A DNA stretch of 64,000 bases from Pseudomonas matsuisoli (GTDB taxonomy: Bacteria > Pseudomonadota > Gammaproteobacteria > Pseudomonadales > Pseudomonadaceae). The notes under the pieces were generated by a model. The model searched no databases, was not told the DNA's origin, and saw only the letters and a list, made by a program, of their open reading frames with translations. The position numbers and the translations under genes were made by a program. The stretch lies in assembly GCF_014647635.1 (NCBI RefSeq), contig NZ_BMPO01000005.1:194174-258173 (forward strand), written 5' to 3'. Positions 7,761-15,189 of this stretch are shown here, piece by piece. The stretch's first letter is position 1; every line of letters begins with the position of its first letter.

Positions 7761-7836
7761 CTCTAACGTTTAGCTAAGAGGCCGGCTATGCCGATCCCGA
7801 GTGAGCGAATGGGACGACTTTAGCCAACTCTTAGAG
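7761..7836 (-). other. attC recombination site
   Basis: A 76-bp inverted repeat, CTCTAACGTTTAGCTAAGAG to GACTTTAGCCAACTCTTAGAG, with inner GGCCGGCTATGCCGATCCC. The minus-strand outer core is GTTAGAG. The inner box CTTAGAG has lost the GTT. It ends directly at the stop codon at 7837. Confidence 0.75.
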
Positions 7837-8436
7837 TCACATGAAACTCATGTCGTGTAGTTTTATTTTGTGTTTGACAGACAGAGACTCTAGTTTAGAT
7901 TTTAATTCGATTGCGGTGGATTCAGAATCCACGCTAGCAAAACTTGAATTAAGCTCCATGAGCTCTACGTCTGTAATGAAAGGGGCAAGAATTAGTGTAT
8001 TTGCTTGTAAGGTGGAGGCTACGCGCTCAGTAAATGAGGTTTGCCAAATTTTAATGGTCATCATGACAGCTATAGAACATAGCATGACGATTGCAATGTA
8101 CAGCTTTGGCTTTGTCTTTTTTGCTGTGGTGGTGTTGCGGTTACTTGACCCTCTGCTGAAAACTCCGAGCATAAAGGGAAGCATTATGTATATAACAAAG
8201 GTAAGAATGTAAGTTTCACGTAAATATGGAAAGTTCTGTCCACGCCAAACTTCCTTGTATAAGGATTCGACGAATGTTTGGGAGATGCTGCTTGCAAATA
8301 AAATAAAATTATTGCCGAGCCAGCTAAAAAGATCAGATAGAACCCATTCCCATACGCCGCTGCCTATTGCTCCTAGAAGAATAGTTCCTATTACCCCAAG
8401 GGTCCATTTCTTAAAATTTTGAATGCTTAGCTCCAT
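7837..8436 (-). CDS. Multi-pass membrane protein of unknown function (integron cassette), 199 aa
   Basis: I do not recognise the family. About three hydrophobic segments are visible: near residues 10-30 (LGVIGTILLGAIGSGVW), 75-97 (YILTFVIYIMLPFMLGVF) and 112-132 (LYIAIVMLCSIAVMMTI). A C-terminal soluble part of about 65 residues follows and ends KIKLHDMSFM. The ATG at 8436 was chosen because AAGGA lies six bases before it; the frame stays open to 8484 but has no better site. Codon use is clearly A+T-rich compared with the flanking chromosome. It is the first gene of the array. Confidence 0.65.
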   Translation of the reverse strand: MELSIQNFKKWTLGVIGTILLGAIGSGVWEWVLSDLFSWLGNNFILFASSISQTFVESLYKEVWRGQNFPYLRETYILTFVIYIMLPFMLGVFSRGSSNRNTTTAKKTKPKLYIAIVMLCSIAVMMTIKIWQTSFTERVASTLQANTLILAPFITDVELMELNSSFASVDSESTAIELKSKLESLSVKHKIKLHDMSFM

Positions 8437-8480
8437 GGTTTTTCCTTTGGAGTGCCAACTAAAATTAGACGTCACCTGAC

Positions 8481-8585
8481 GCATAACACGCCGGACATGC
8501 CTGATGGATAATATTCGATGGCGTAACGACCAATACCCAATTCGATGGCCTTGGAAGATGCCACAAAGGCATTTGGCGGTTATGC
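8481..8585 (-). other. attC-like site at the upstream end of the array
   Basis: A 105-bp imperfect palindrome. The plus-strand left arm is GCATAACACGCCGGACATGCC and the right arm is GGCATTTGGCGGTTATGC. The arms pair except for small bulges, the usual form of a folded attC. It differs from the other sites in sequence and length. It is either the attC of a cassette since lost or the remnant of the primary attachment region. From here to the ilvE terminator (8586-8741) I see no gene. Confidence 0.55.
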
Positions 8586-8741
8586 ATCACCTAAACGCCA
8601 CCCTCTATTTGCCTAGCCGGCAAGCGGACCAAAGCACTGTTATCAGGTGTAATCGGCTGCAAAGACCGCAGCTTTAGGTTTGAGCGCAGTTCGATATCCG
8701 GTGGCTCGCTCCCCTCCCCATCACCCAAACACCACCCAATA

Positions 8742-8779
8742 AAAAACGCCGTGGCCCGAAGGCTCACGGCGTTTTTTTA
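8742..8779 (-). terminator. Rho-independent terminator of ilvE
   Basis: A stem of ACGCCGTG pairs with CACGGCGT around an 11-base loop, flanked by A6 on one side and T7 on the other. It can act in both directions, ending ilvE transcripts and insulating the cassette array. Confidence 0.9.
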
Positions 8780-8800
8780 CATGGCGTATCGCCCGTCAGA

Positions 8801-9817
8801 TCAAACCTTCACGATCCAGCCCGCAGGGCCTTCGATGGTGCCGGTCTGGATGCCGATCAGCTCGTTGTAGAGCTTCTTCGTTACCGGGCCAACCTCGGTC
8901 TCGCTGTGGAAGACGTGGAGTTTGCCGTTGTGTTCGATGCCGCCGATAGGGGTGATCACCGCAGCGGTGCCGCAAGCGCCGGCTTCTTTATAGGCGTCGA
9001 GTTTGTCGATGAAGACGTCGCCTTCGATCACGTCCAGGCCCAAGCGCTCTTTGGCGAGCTGCATCAGCGACAGGCGCGTGATGCCGGGCAGTACGGAGTT
9101 GGATTTCGGCGTGACGAACTTGCCGTCTTCGGTGATGGCGAACAGGTTGGCGGAGCCGACTTCTTCGATCTTGGTGTGGGAGATCGGGTCGAGGTAGATC
9201 GCGTCGGCGAAACCGCGCTTCTTCGCTTCCAGGCCGGGCATCAGGCTGGCGGCGTAGTTACCGCCGACCTTGGCGGCGCCGGTGCCGTTGGGTGCGGCAC
9301 GGTCGTAGCCGGAGACGAGGAAGTTGTGTGGCTTCATGCCGCCCTTGAAGTAAGGGCCGACCGGGATGCAGAAGACGGAGAAGATGAATTCAGGGGCGGT
9401 GCGCACGCCGATGTTGTCGCCGACGCCGATGACGAACGGGCGCAGATACAGCGCGCCGCCGGTGCCGTAGGGAGGAATGAAGCGATCGTTGGCGCGGACG
9501 ACTTGCTGGCACGCGTCGATGAACATGTCAGTGGGGACGGAGGGCATCAGGGTGCGGTCGCAGCTACGCGCCATGCGCGCGGCGTTCTGGTCCGGGCGGA
9601 ACAGGTTGACCGAGCCATCCTTGCAGCGATAGGCCTTGAGGCCTTCGAAGCATTGCTGGCCGTAGTGCAGCGCGGTGGAGCCTTCGCTGATGTGCAGCAC
9701 GTTGTCTTCGGTCAGTGTGCCCGGCTGCCAGGCGCCGTCACGCCAGACCGCCAGAAAACGCTTGTCCGTCTTGATGTAATCGAACCCCAGTTTGCTCCAG
9801 TCTATTTCGCTGCTCAC
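8801..9817 (-). CDS. ilvE: Branched-chain amino acid aminotransferase
   Basis: PLP-dependent class IV aminotransferase, 338 aa. It carries out the last step of leucine, isoleucine and valine synthesis (2-oxo acid plus glutamate) and the first step of their breakdown. Recognisable blocks are EGSTALHYGQQCFEGLKAY, FIPPYGTGGALYLRPFVIG, the PLP-lysine region GTGAAKVGGNYAASL and EVGSANLFAI. The start is taken as a GTG at 9817, giving an N-terminus SSEIDWSKLGFDYIKTDKR that aligns with other pseudomonad IlvE proteins. A GGGA lies upstream. The frame stays open further, but the extra residues (RREAVRITFIRRGN) do not belong to the family. The gene is single and ends at a strong terminator. Confidence 0.95.
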   Translation of the reverse strand: MSSEIDWSKLGFDYIKTDKRFLAVWRDGAWQPGTLTEDNVLHISEGSTALHYGQQCFEGLKAYRCKDGSVNLFRPDQNAARMARSCDRTLMPSVPTDMFIDACQQVVRANDRFIPPYGTGGALYLRPFVIGVGDNIGVRTAPEFIFSVFCIPVGPYFKGGMKPHNFLVSGYDRAAPNGTGAAKVGGNYAASLMPGLEAKKRGFADAIYLDPISHTKIEEVGSANLFAITEDGKFVTPKSNSVLPGITRLSLMQLAKERLGLDVIEGDVFIDKLDAYKEAGACGTAAVITPIGGIEHNGKLHVFHSETEVGPVTKKLYNELIGIQTGTIEGPAGWIVKV

Positions 9818-10129
9818 GATGCAATTCCCACGACGTATAAAGGTGATGCGGACGGCCTCGCGCCGCACAGGCCGAAAATACTAACAGGGCCGGTGGGTGG
9901 GAAACCAATGCTGCTGATGGATGTGTTCGAGGATAAACAACGTTTGGGCGGGAAAGACCGGACAGTTCCACATAAAAACGCAGGTGCAGTAGCCCTTCGG
10001 CTGCTGGCCATCCAGATAATAGAGCGTGCCCGCTCAATTTCGGTGTCAACGCAGCGATAAGGTCGCCGGTTGCGCACCCGGTGACCGAATGTCCAGAATG
10101 ACGCCCTTCCCATTGCCCGCGCCCTCCGC
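9818..10129. promoter_or_regulatory. Intergenic region between ilvE and the LysR gene
   Basis: This 312-base divergent region must carry the ilvE promoter (minus) and that of the LysR gene (plus). A weak sigma-70-like pair for ilvE (TTGGTT and TAGTAT, spacing 19) can be read on the minus strand. No gene, repeat or strong palindrome was seen. Confidence 0.3.
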
Positions 10130-11032
10130 ATGATCGAACTCCGTGGCATCGAAACCTTTTACTGGATCGCGACGCTCGGTAGCTTCCGTGCGGCTTCGGA
10201 CAAGATGCACACGAGTCAGCCGGCGGTCTCGCAACGCATCGCTCAGCTCGAAAGCGGCCTCGGCGTGCGGCTCTTCGACCGTGACAAACGTGGACTCAAG
10301 CTCACCGCTAAAGGCCAAGCGCTGCTGCCGCACGCCGAACGCATGGTGCAGATGAAGCACGACATGCTGCTCGTGGCCCGGGCGCAAAATGCCGTCAGCG
10401 GCAGGCTCGGGATCGGGGTGGCAGAAACGATCGTGCAGACGTGGCTGCCGGCGTTGCTGGAACGGCTGAGCAACACGTTCCCTGACCTTGTTCTGGAGAT
10501 CGAAGTCGAAACGACGCCGATCCTGCGTTCCCACCTGCTCAACCGCCAGATCGACTTGGCCTTCCTGATGGGGCCGCTTGGCGAGCCGAATGTGGAGAAC
10601 CTTCCCCTGTGCCGCTATCCCCTTGCCTGGGTGGCAAGCCCGCAGCTGGACCTTGGACCGGAACCGATTTCGCTGGAGCACATCGCGCGCTGGCCCGTGA
10701 TCACCTATCCCTCCAGCAGTAAACCTTATCAGGTGGTACGCGACATGCTGGTCCAACGTGGGGTCAAGACACCGCGCATGTACGGCTCGGCCTCGTTGAG
10801 CATGGTGGTGCGCATGGCGCTGGACAGCGTGGGCGTGAGCGTCATCGCGCCGGGCTTTCTCGATAAGGAGCTCGCCGAAGAACGGCTGCGCATCATCGAC
10901 GTCGAGTCGGCGCCCTTGCCCGATCTGTCGTTCACGGCCAGTTGGATCAATGGAAGCGACAGCTACGCCGCGGCCGAGATCGCGCGACTTGCGGTTCAGA
11001 TCGCAGAAAGTCACGGCTACGGCGCGACCTGA
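10130..11032 (+). CDS. LysR-family transcriptional regulator
   Basis: A 300-aa regulator. The N-terminal winged helix-turn-helix (residues 1-60) contains TLGSFRAASDKMHTSQPAVS and the conserved LESGLGVRLFDRDKRG. The rest is a LysR substrate-binding (periplasmic-binding-protein-like) domain. The start ATG has no clear ribosome site. It lies directly upstream, in the same direction, of a TRAP transporter, a DUF2848 gene and an amidase. It is therefore the likely local activator of that set, responding to the transported compound or a product. The ligand is unknown. Confidence 0.9.
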   Translation: MIELRGIETFYWIATLGSFRAASDKMHTSQPAVSQRIAQLESGLGVRLFDRDKRGLKLTAKGQALLPHAERMVQMKHDMLLVARAQNAVSGRLGIGVAETIVQTWLPALLERLSNTFPDLVLEIEVETTPILRSHLLNRQIDLAFLMGPLGEPNVENLPLCRYPLAWVASPQLDLGPEPISLEHIARWPVITYPSSSKPYQVVRDMLVQRGVKTPRMYGSASLSMVVRMALDSVGVSVIAPGFLDKELAEERLRIIDVESAPLPDLSFTASWINGSDSYAAAEIARLAVQIAESHGYGAT

Positions 11033-11178
11033 CGTCCGTCTTTCAGGACGTCGATCCGCCCGCGGCGCGTTGGCGTTCGAATACAAATCCAACGCCCTGC
11101 AATAGGCCGCGTGCCCCGTAACCCCCACGATGCCCCTACATTCGCGCTTCGCATACAGCGCCAAAAACCGCCTAAGCT

Positions 11179-11188
11179 GATTCGAATC
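11179..11188. promoter_or_regulatory. Candidate LysR-type binding site upstream of the TRAP operon
   Basis: The perfect 10-bp palindrome GATTCGAATC lies in the 426-base region between the LysR gene and the TRAP binding-protein gene. A half-similar ATCCGAAT occurs about 20 bases further on. LysR regulators often bind dyads with T-N11-A spacing, but no such site stands out clearly, so this is a weak candidate. The rest of 11033-11458 holds no gene that I can support. Confidence 0.25.
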
Positions 11189-11458
11189 TCTTATCAGCCT
11201 TAATGCGAACATCCGAATAGACACCTGCTCAGGTTCGGCATGAAATGCAGGCACATTCGACATCACAGCCTATGCGCCTTCGGTAAGCCTTATGGCTCCA
11301 AGGCGTTCTGTAGGAGGATCACTGGCGACACCTGCCGCCGTTACCTGCTCCAAACCACCAAAGCGGCCCCCGACGCACGGTTGGTACCCATAAGGCATTC
11401 AGGGAACGCGGGTTCCTGGATGCCTCTTACATCCCGCACCGTTAGAGGATCGGTAACC

Positions 11459-12496
11459 ATGAAAAAAATAGCCGTCACACTCTTCGGCACGCTGCTTGCG
11501 GCCACTACGCATGCACAGGAATTGCCGAAAACGCAGCTGCAAATCGTCGGGGGCCTTAGCAATCTCACAGCGTTCACCGACTACGAAAAACCGTTCTGGA
11601 CCGAGACCATTCCGGAACGCTCCAACAATCAGATCACGGCTCAGATCAAGGGCTTCAACGAAATGGGCCTCAAGGGCCCCGAGTTGCTGCGCCTGATGTC
11701 CCAGGGTGTGGTGCCCTTCGGCACGGCGACGCTCTCCTACTTCGCCAGCGACAACCCCATCAACGAAGCCATCGACCTGGCTGGTCTCGCGCCCGATCGC
11801 GACACGGCGCGCAACGTGACCAAGGCCTTCGAGCCGGTCTACGCCAAGCACTACGCTGCCACCGGCAACATCAAGCTGTTGGGGATTTCCACGTATCCCG
11901 CGCAGGTCCTGTTCTGTAACGCGCCGGTCGACAGCCTGGCGGACCTGAAAGGCAAGAAGGTTCGCACCAGCAGCCGCACCCAGGCCGAGTTCATCGAGGC
12001 AGTGGGTGGCTCTAGCGTGACCATGGCGTTCGGCGAGGTCGTACCGGCGTTGCAGAACAAGGTCGTGGACTGCGCGATCACCGGCTCCCTGTCCGGCTAC
12101 TCAGCCAAGTGGTACGAGGTGTCGACGCACCTTTTCGCCTTGCCGATCAACTGGAACGAGCAGATCCACGCCGTGAACCAGAAGACTTGGGATGCGTTGG
12201 ACCCGAAGGTGCAGACCTTCCTGCAGGACAACATCGCCGAGATGGTCGACCAGATCTGGGACGCCGCTGCCGAGCAGACGCAGCAGGGCTATGACTGCAA
12301 CACCGGTGCCGAAGCCTGCCCGAACCCGGTGAAAGGCAAGATGAAACTGGTCCAGCCCAGCGAAGCGGACATGAAGCAGCTCACTGACATTCGCCAAAGC
12401 GTGATCGACAAGTGGGCCGCTCGTTGCTCAGCCCAGTGCGTGAGCGACTTCAACGACACCGTCGGCAAACTGCTGAACGTCACCGCGAATAAGTGA
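11459..12496 (+). CDS. TRAP transporter substrate-binding protein, DctP family
   Basis: Periplasmic solute receptor of a TRAP transporter, 345 aa. A cleavable signal peptide (MKKIAVTLFGTLLAATTHAQ) is followed by the DctP fold, with the typical core around LKGKKVRTSSRTQAEF and MAFGEVVPALQNKVVDCAI. The ATG at 11459 was chosen because GAGGA precedes it and the signal peptide begins there. A pair of extra cysteines near the C-terminus (DCNTGAEAC and CSAQC) may form periplasmic disulphides. The DctQ and DctM genes follow. TRAP receptors mostly bind organic anions, and the neighbouring DUF2848 and amidase genes suggest a carboxylate or amide substrate. Confidence 0.9.
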   Translation: MKKIAVTLFGTLLAATTHAQELPKTQLQIVGGLSNLTAFTDYEKPFWTETIPERSNNQITAQIKGFNEMGLKGPELLRLMSQGVVPFGTATLSYFASDNPINEAIDLAGLAPDRDTARNVTKAFEPVYAKHYAATGNIKLLGISTYPAQVLFCNAPVDSLADLKGKKVRTSSRTQAEFIEAVGGSSVTMAFGEVVPALQNKVVDCAITGSLSGYSAKWYEVSTHLFALPINWNEQIHAVNQKTWDALDPKVQTFLQDNIAEMVDQIWDAAAEQTQQGYDCNTGAEACPNPVKGKMKLVQPSEADMKQLTDIRQSVIDKWAARCSAQCVSDFNDTVGKLLNVTANK

Positions 12497-12558
12497 CGCA
12501 CCGTCGGGGGGCCGCCCGGCCCTCGATCTCTCGTTGTTCCCTGGCCGGAGAACCGACC

Positions 12559-13179
12559 ATGAATTCCCAGGCTATTGCCTTGCTATCAAGGCTGCTGGCG
12601 ACCGCGCGCTGCATGTCACGCGCGGCTGTCTGGCTGGCAGGCGCTCTGACGCTCGCCAGCGTATTGCTCATTACCTATGACGTCGTCGTCCGACGCGTCT
12701 TCTCCGTGACCGTAGGTGGCTCGGACGAACTGTCCTCCTATGCGTTCGCGATCAGTACCACGTGGGCACTCGCCTTTACGGTGCTGGAACGCGCGAACGT
12801 CCGAGTCGACGTCGTCTATCAGTACCTGCCCGTGCGGGTCAGCGCGGTACTCGACCTCCTTTCCCTGATCGCGCTGGGGGTGTTCGCGGTGTATCTCACC
12901 TACTTCGCCTACGACGTCGCGATGACCTCCTGGACGCAAAACTCCGCCGCCAACACGCCGCTGGCGACACCGCTGTGGATACCGCAAACGCTGTGGGTCG
13001 CAGGCTTTGCGTGGTTCGCTGTAGTCCTTGCGTTGATGCTGATCAGGGCCAGCACCGCGCTGGTAACCGGGGACATCGAAACGCTCAAAGCACTGTGTGG
13101 CATTCGCTCCGCGCAGGAAGAAGCCGATGAAGAAGCCGCCACGGGCGCGCGTCTCGTGAATGGGGGCCGGCAGCCATGA
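12559..13179 (+). CDS. TRAP transporter small membrane subunit, DctQ family
   Basis: A 206-aa integral membrane protein with four hydrophobic segments (near residues 25-50, 60-85, 95-120 and 140-165), as usual for DctQ, including SYAFAISTTWALAFTVLERA. It links the soluble receptor to the DctM channel, using the Na+ or proton gradient. GGAG precedes the ATG at 12559. Its last four bases overlap the start of the DctM gene (ATGA), so the two are translationally coupled. The C-terminal 40 residues are a charged cytoplasmic tail. Confidence 0.88.
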   Translation: MNSQAIALLSRLLATARCMSRAAVWLAGALTLASVLLITYDVVVRRVFSVTVGGSDELSSYAFAISTTWALAFTVLERANVRVDVVYQYLPVRVSAVLDLLSLIALGVFAVYLTYFAYDVAMTSWTQNSAANTPLATPLWIPQTLWVAGFAWFAVVLALMLIRASTALVTGDIETLKALCGIRSAQEEADEEAATGARLVNGGRQP

Positions 13180-14462
13180 TCACCGTCGCTCTGATTTTGC
13201 TGCTCGCGCTCATCGCGTTGAGCATCCCGGTCGCCGCAGCGCTCGGCTTGCTGGGTTTGATCCTGGACCCGCTTTACTCCTTCCTGCCGCTGACGCGCGC
13301 CATGGGCGAGCTCGCCTGGGCGTCGAACAACGAATTCCTGCTGGTCGCGATTCCCTTGTTCATCATGCTGGGCGAGATTCTGCTGCGGGCCGGCTTCGCC
13401 GAACGCATGTACAACTCGATGAGCCAGTGGCTGTCCTGGCTGCCGGGTGGGCTGATGCACGCCAACATCGGCGCGTCGACGTTGTTCTCGGCCACTTCCG
13501 GCTCCAGCGTGGCTACCGCCGCGACGGTCGGCACCGTCGCGCTGCCTCAGATCAAGCGCTTCGGTTACAACGAACCGTTGTTTCTGGGCAGCATCGCCGC
13601 AGGCGGCACGCTTGGCATCCTCCTGCCGCCGTCGATCAACCTCGTGTTGTATGGCGTACTGACCAACTCTTCCGTTCCGCAGCTGTATCTGGCCGGCATC
13701 GTCCCGGGCCTGCTCCTCGCCGGGCTTTTCATGTTGGTGATCGTCGTCGCCTGCGTGCTGAAACCTTCATGGGGCGGGCAGCGTGTTACGGCAAGCTGGC
13801 GTGAGCGTGTTACCGGCTTGGTGCACCTGTTGCCGCCGCTGGGCATCTTTCTGCTCGTGGTGGGTTCGATTTACGCGGGCCTTGCGACACCCACCGAGGC
13901 TGCCGCGCTGGGCGTGGTGGGGGCACTGATCCTCGCGGCCTTCTTTCGCCGCCTGAGCATTGCAATGCTCAAAGAGGTGGTCGAGAACTCGATGCGCGCC
14001 AGCGCCATGATCATGCTGATCGTCATTGCCGCCGCGTTCCTCAACTTCATTCTGTCCTCGACTGGGCTGACTACCCTGCTCACCGACTCCATCGTGGGTC
14101 TCGGCCTGTCGCCGTGGACGATGCTGCTCGCGATCGTCGTTTTCTATGTCGTACTCGGCTGCTTCATGGAAACGCTGTCGATGATGATCACGACGATACC
14201 GATCGTCGCACCCATCATGATCGCCATGGGGTTCGACCCCATCTGGCTAGGCATCGTGATCATCGTACTGGTGGAAACCGCGCTCATCACGCCGCCGGTA
14301 GGCCTGAACCTGTTCGTCGTGCAGAGCCTGCGCAAGAACGGCTCCATGCAAGCCGTCATCGTTGGCAGCCTGCCCTTCGTGCTGTGCCTGTTCGCCATGG
14401 TCGGGCTCCTGGCGCTGTTTCCACAGATCGCCCTGTGGCTGCCTTCCGTTTTCCAATCATGA
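13176..14462 (+). CDS. TRAP transporter large permease, DctM family
   Basis: A 428-aa multi-pass membrane protein that forms the transport channel. Typical DctM segments are visible: a start of alternating hydrophobic helices, FSATSGSSVATAATVGTVAL (the conserved hairpin), LGILLPPSINLVLYGVLT, and ALITPPVGLNLFVVQSL near the end. It starts inside the DctQ stop region and forms a complete TRAP system with the two genes before it. About 35 bases separate it from the DUF2848 gene, so all four genes and the amidase are probably one transcript. Confidence 0.92.
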   Translation: MITVALILLLALIALSIPVAAALGLLGLILDPLYSFLPLTRAMGELAWASNNEFLLVAIPLFIMLGEILLRAGFAERMYNSMSQWLSWLPGGLMHANIGASTLFSATSGSSVATAATVGTVALPQIKRFGYNEPLFLGSIAAGGTLGILLPPSINLVLYGVLTNSSVPQLYLAGIVPGLLLAGLFMLVIVVACVLKPSWGGQRVTASWRERVTGLVHLLPPLGIFLLVVGSIYAGLATPTEAAALGVVGALILAAFFRRLSIAMLKEVVENSMRASAMIMLIVIAAAFLNFILSSTGLTTLLTDSIVGLGLSPWTMLLAIVVFYVVLGCFMETLSMMITTIPIVAPIMIAMGFDPIWLGIVIIVLVETALITPPVGLNLFVVQSLRKNGSMQAVIVGSLPFVLCLFAMVGLLALFPQIALWLPSVFQS

Positions 14463-14497
14463 CCCGCGCGTGATGCGCTCAACCTGAGGACATTTCC

Positions 14498-15181
14498 ATG
14501 AAACTCGACTTCACGCTCGAAACCCAAGCCGGCAGCCAACCGCTTCACGCCGACATCCATAACCTGATCATCGCCGGCTGGGCGGGCCGTGACATGGACG
14601 CCATCGAGCACCACATCCAGGAGCTGGCGGAAATCGGCGTCCCACGTCCGAGCGCCGTGCCGCTGTTCTACCGCGTGGCCAGCAACCAACTCGTGCAGGA
14701 TGACGTGGTGCAGGTCGTGGGCGACCAGTCCTCCGGGGAAGTGGAGGCCTTCGTGTTCACCGTCGATGGCGTGCAATACCTGAGCATTGCCTCGGACCAC
14801 ACCGACCGTAAGCTCGAAGCCTACAGCGTGGCGCTGTCCAAGCAGCTGTGCATCAAGCCGGTCGCGCGTACCGCGTGGCGCCTGGACGAAGTCATCGATT
14901 ACTGGGACGAGCTGCAGATTCGTGCACGTATCGTCGAAAACGGCGAAGAGGTGGCCTATCAGGACGGCACGCTGGCTAGCCTGCGCACGGTCACCGATCT
15001 CGTTCAACGCTACAACGGCGGCGCTGCCTTGGCGGATGGCGACGGCATGACCTGTGGCACTGTCGCGGTTATCGGTGGTATTCGCCCGGCCGTGGTCTTC
15101 GAAATGGAGCTGTACGATCCACGCCGCCAGCGCAGCATCCGCCATCGCTATTCACTGACTATCCTGCCGGAAGTTGCCTGA
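14498..15181 (+). CDS. DUF2848 family protein
   Basis: A 227-aa soluble protein resembling DUF2848 (PF11010), a family with no established activity whose fold is thought to be related to fumarylacetoacetate hydrolase. The central segment DGVQYLSIASDHTDRKLEAY and the C-terminal GMTCGTVAVIGGIRPA are the most conserved-looking parts. GAGGACATTTCC precedes the ATG. Genes of this family often sit next to amidase-signature genes and TRAP or ABC transporters, as here. It may act before or after the amidase on the imported compound. That is inference. Confidence 0.8.
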   Translation: MKLDFTLETQAGSQPLHADIHNLIIAGWAGRDMDAIEHHIQELAEIGVPRPSAVPLFYRVASNQLVQDDVVQVVGDQSSGEVEAFVFTVDGVQYLSIASDHTDRKLEAYSVALSKQLCIKPVARTAWRLDEVIDYWDELQIRARIVENGEEVAYQDGTLASLRTVTDLVQRYNGGAALADGDGMTCGTVAVIGGIRPAVVFEMELYDPRRQRSIRHRYSLTILPEVA

Positions 15182-15189
15182 GGCCCCCT

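Larger units (their letters stand above)
3540..8585 (-). mobile_element. Integron gene-cassette array without an integrase (CALIN)
   Basis: Seven consecutive genes on the minus strand. Six (144 aa, Mrr-like, 85 aa, reverse transcriptase, 130 aa and 199 aa) have an attC-like imperfect inverted repeat starting within about ten bases of the stop codon. The repeats at 3932, 4448, 5341, 7281 and 7761 share a common outer half (CTAACG-T-GGTTAA type) and an inner TTTGAACCA-type arm. Those at 5688 and 8481 are of other types. Gene orientation puts the recombination end at the low-coordinate side of each repeat. In a complete integron the integrase should lie beyond the high-coordinate end, but that side holds only a terminator and ilvE. 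The array is visibly richer in A+T than its surroundings. It lies between a cupin gene and ilvE. Confidence 0.85.

Noticed and set aside
3540-8585. Prophage remnant or IS element as an explanation of the low-GC island
   Set aside because: No transposase, phage structural gene or terminal repeat. attC sites after each stop codon explain the island better.
8586-8800. Integron integrase or attI next to the cassette array
   Set aside because: This stretch is too short for intI and encodes no recombinase motif. Only the ilvE terminator is present.
8906-10060. 384-codon frame antisense to ilvE
   Set aside because: ilvE is certain on the other strand. The antisense translation is low in complexity (V, D, A, G) and has no recognised domain.
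10046-11266. 406-codon open frame on the minus strand opposite the LysR gene
   Set aside because: The opposite strand has a clear LysR protein with conserved helix-turn-helix. The minus-strand translation is rich in H, R, Q and D without domains, typical of antisense frames in GC-rich DNA.
14144-15145. 333-codon frame antisense to the DctM and DUF2848 genes
   Set aside because: It crosses two well-supported genes on the opposite strand and has no recognisable protein features.
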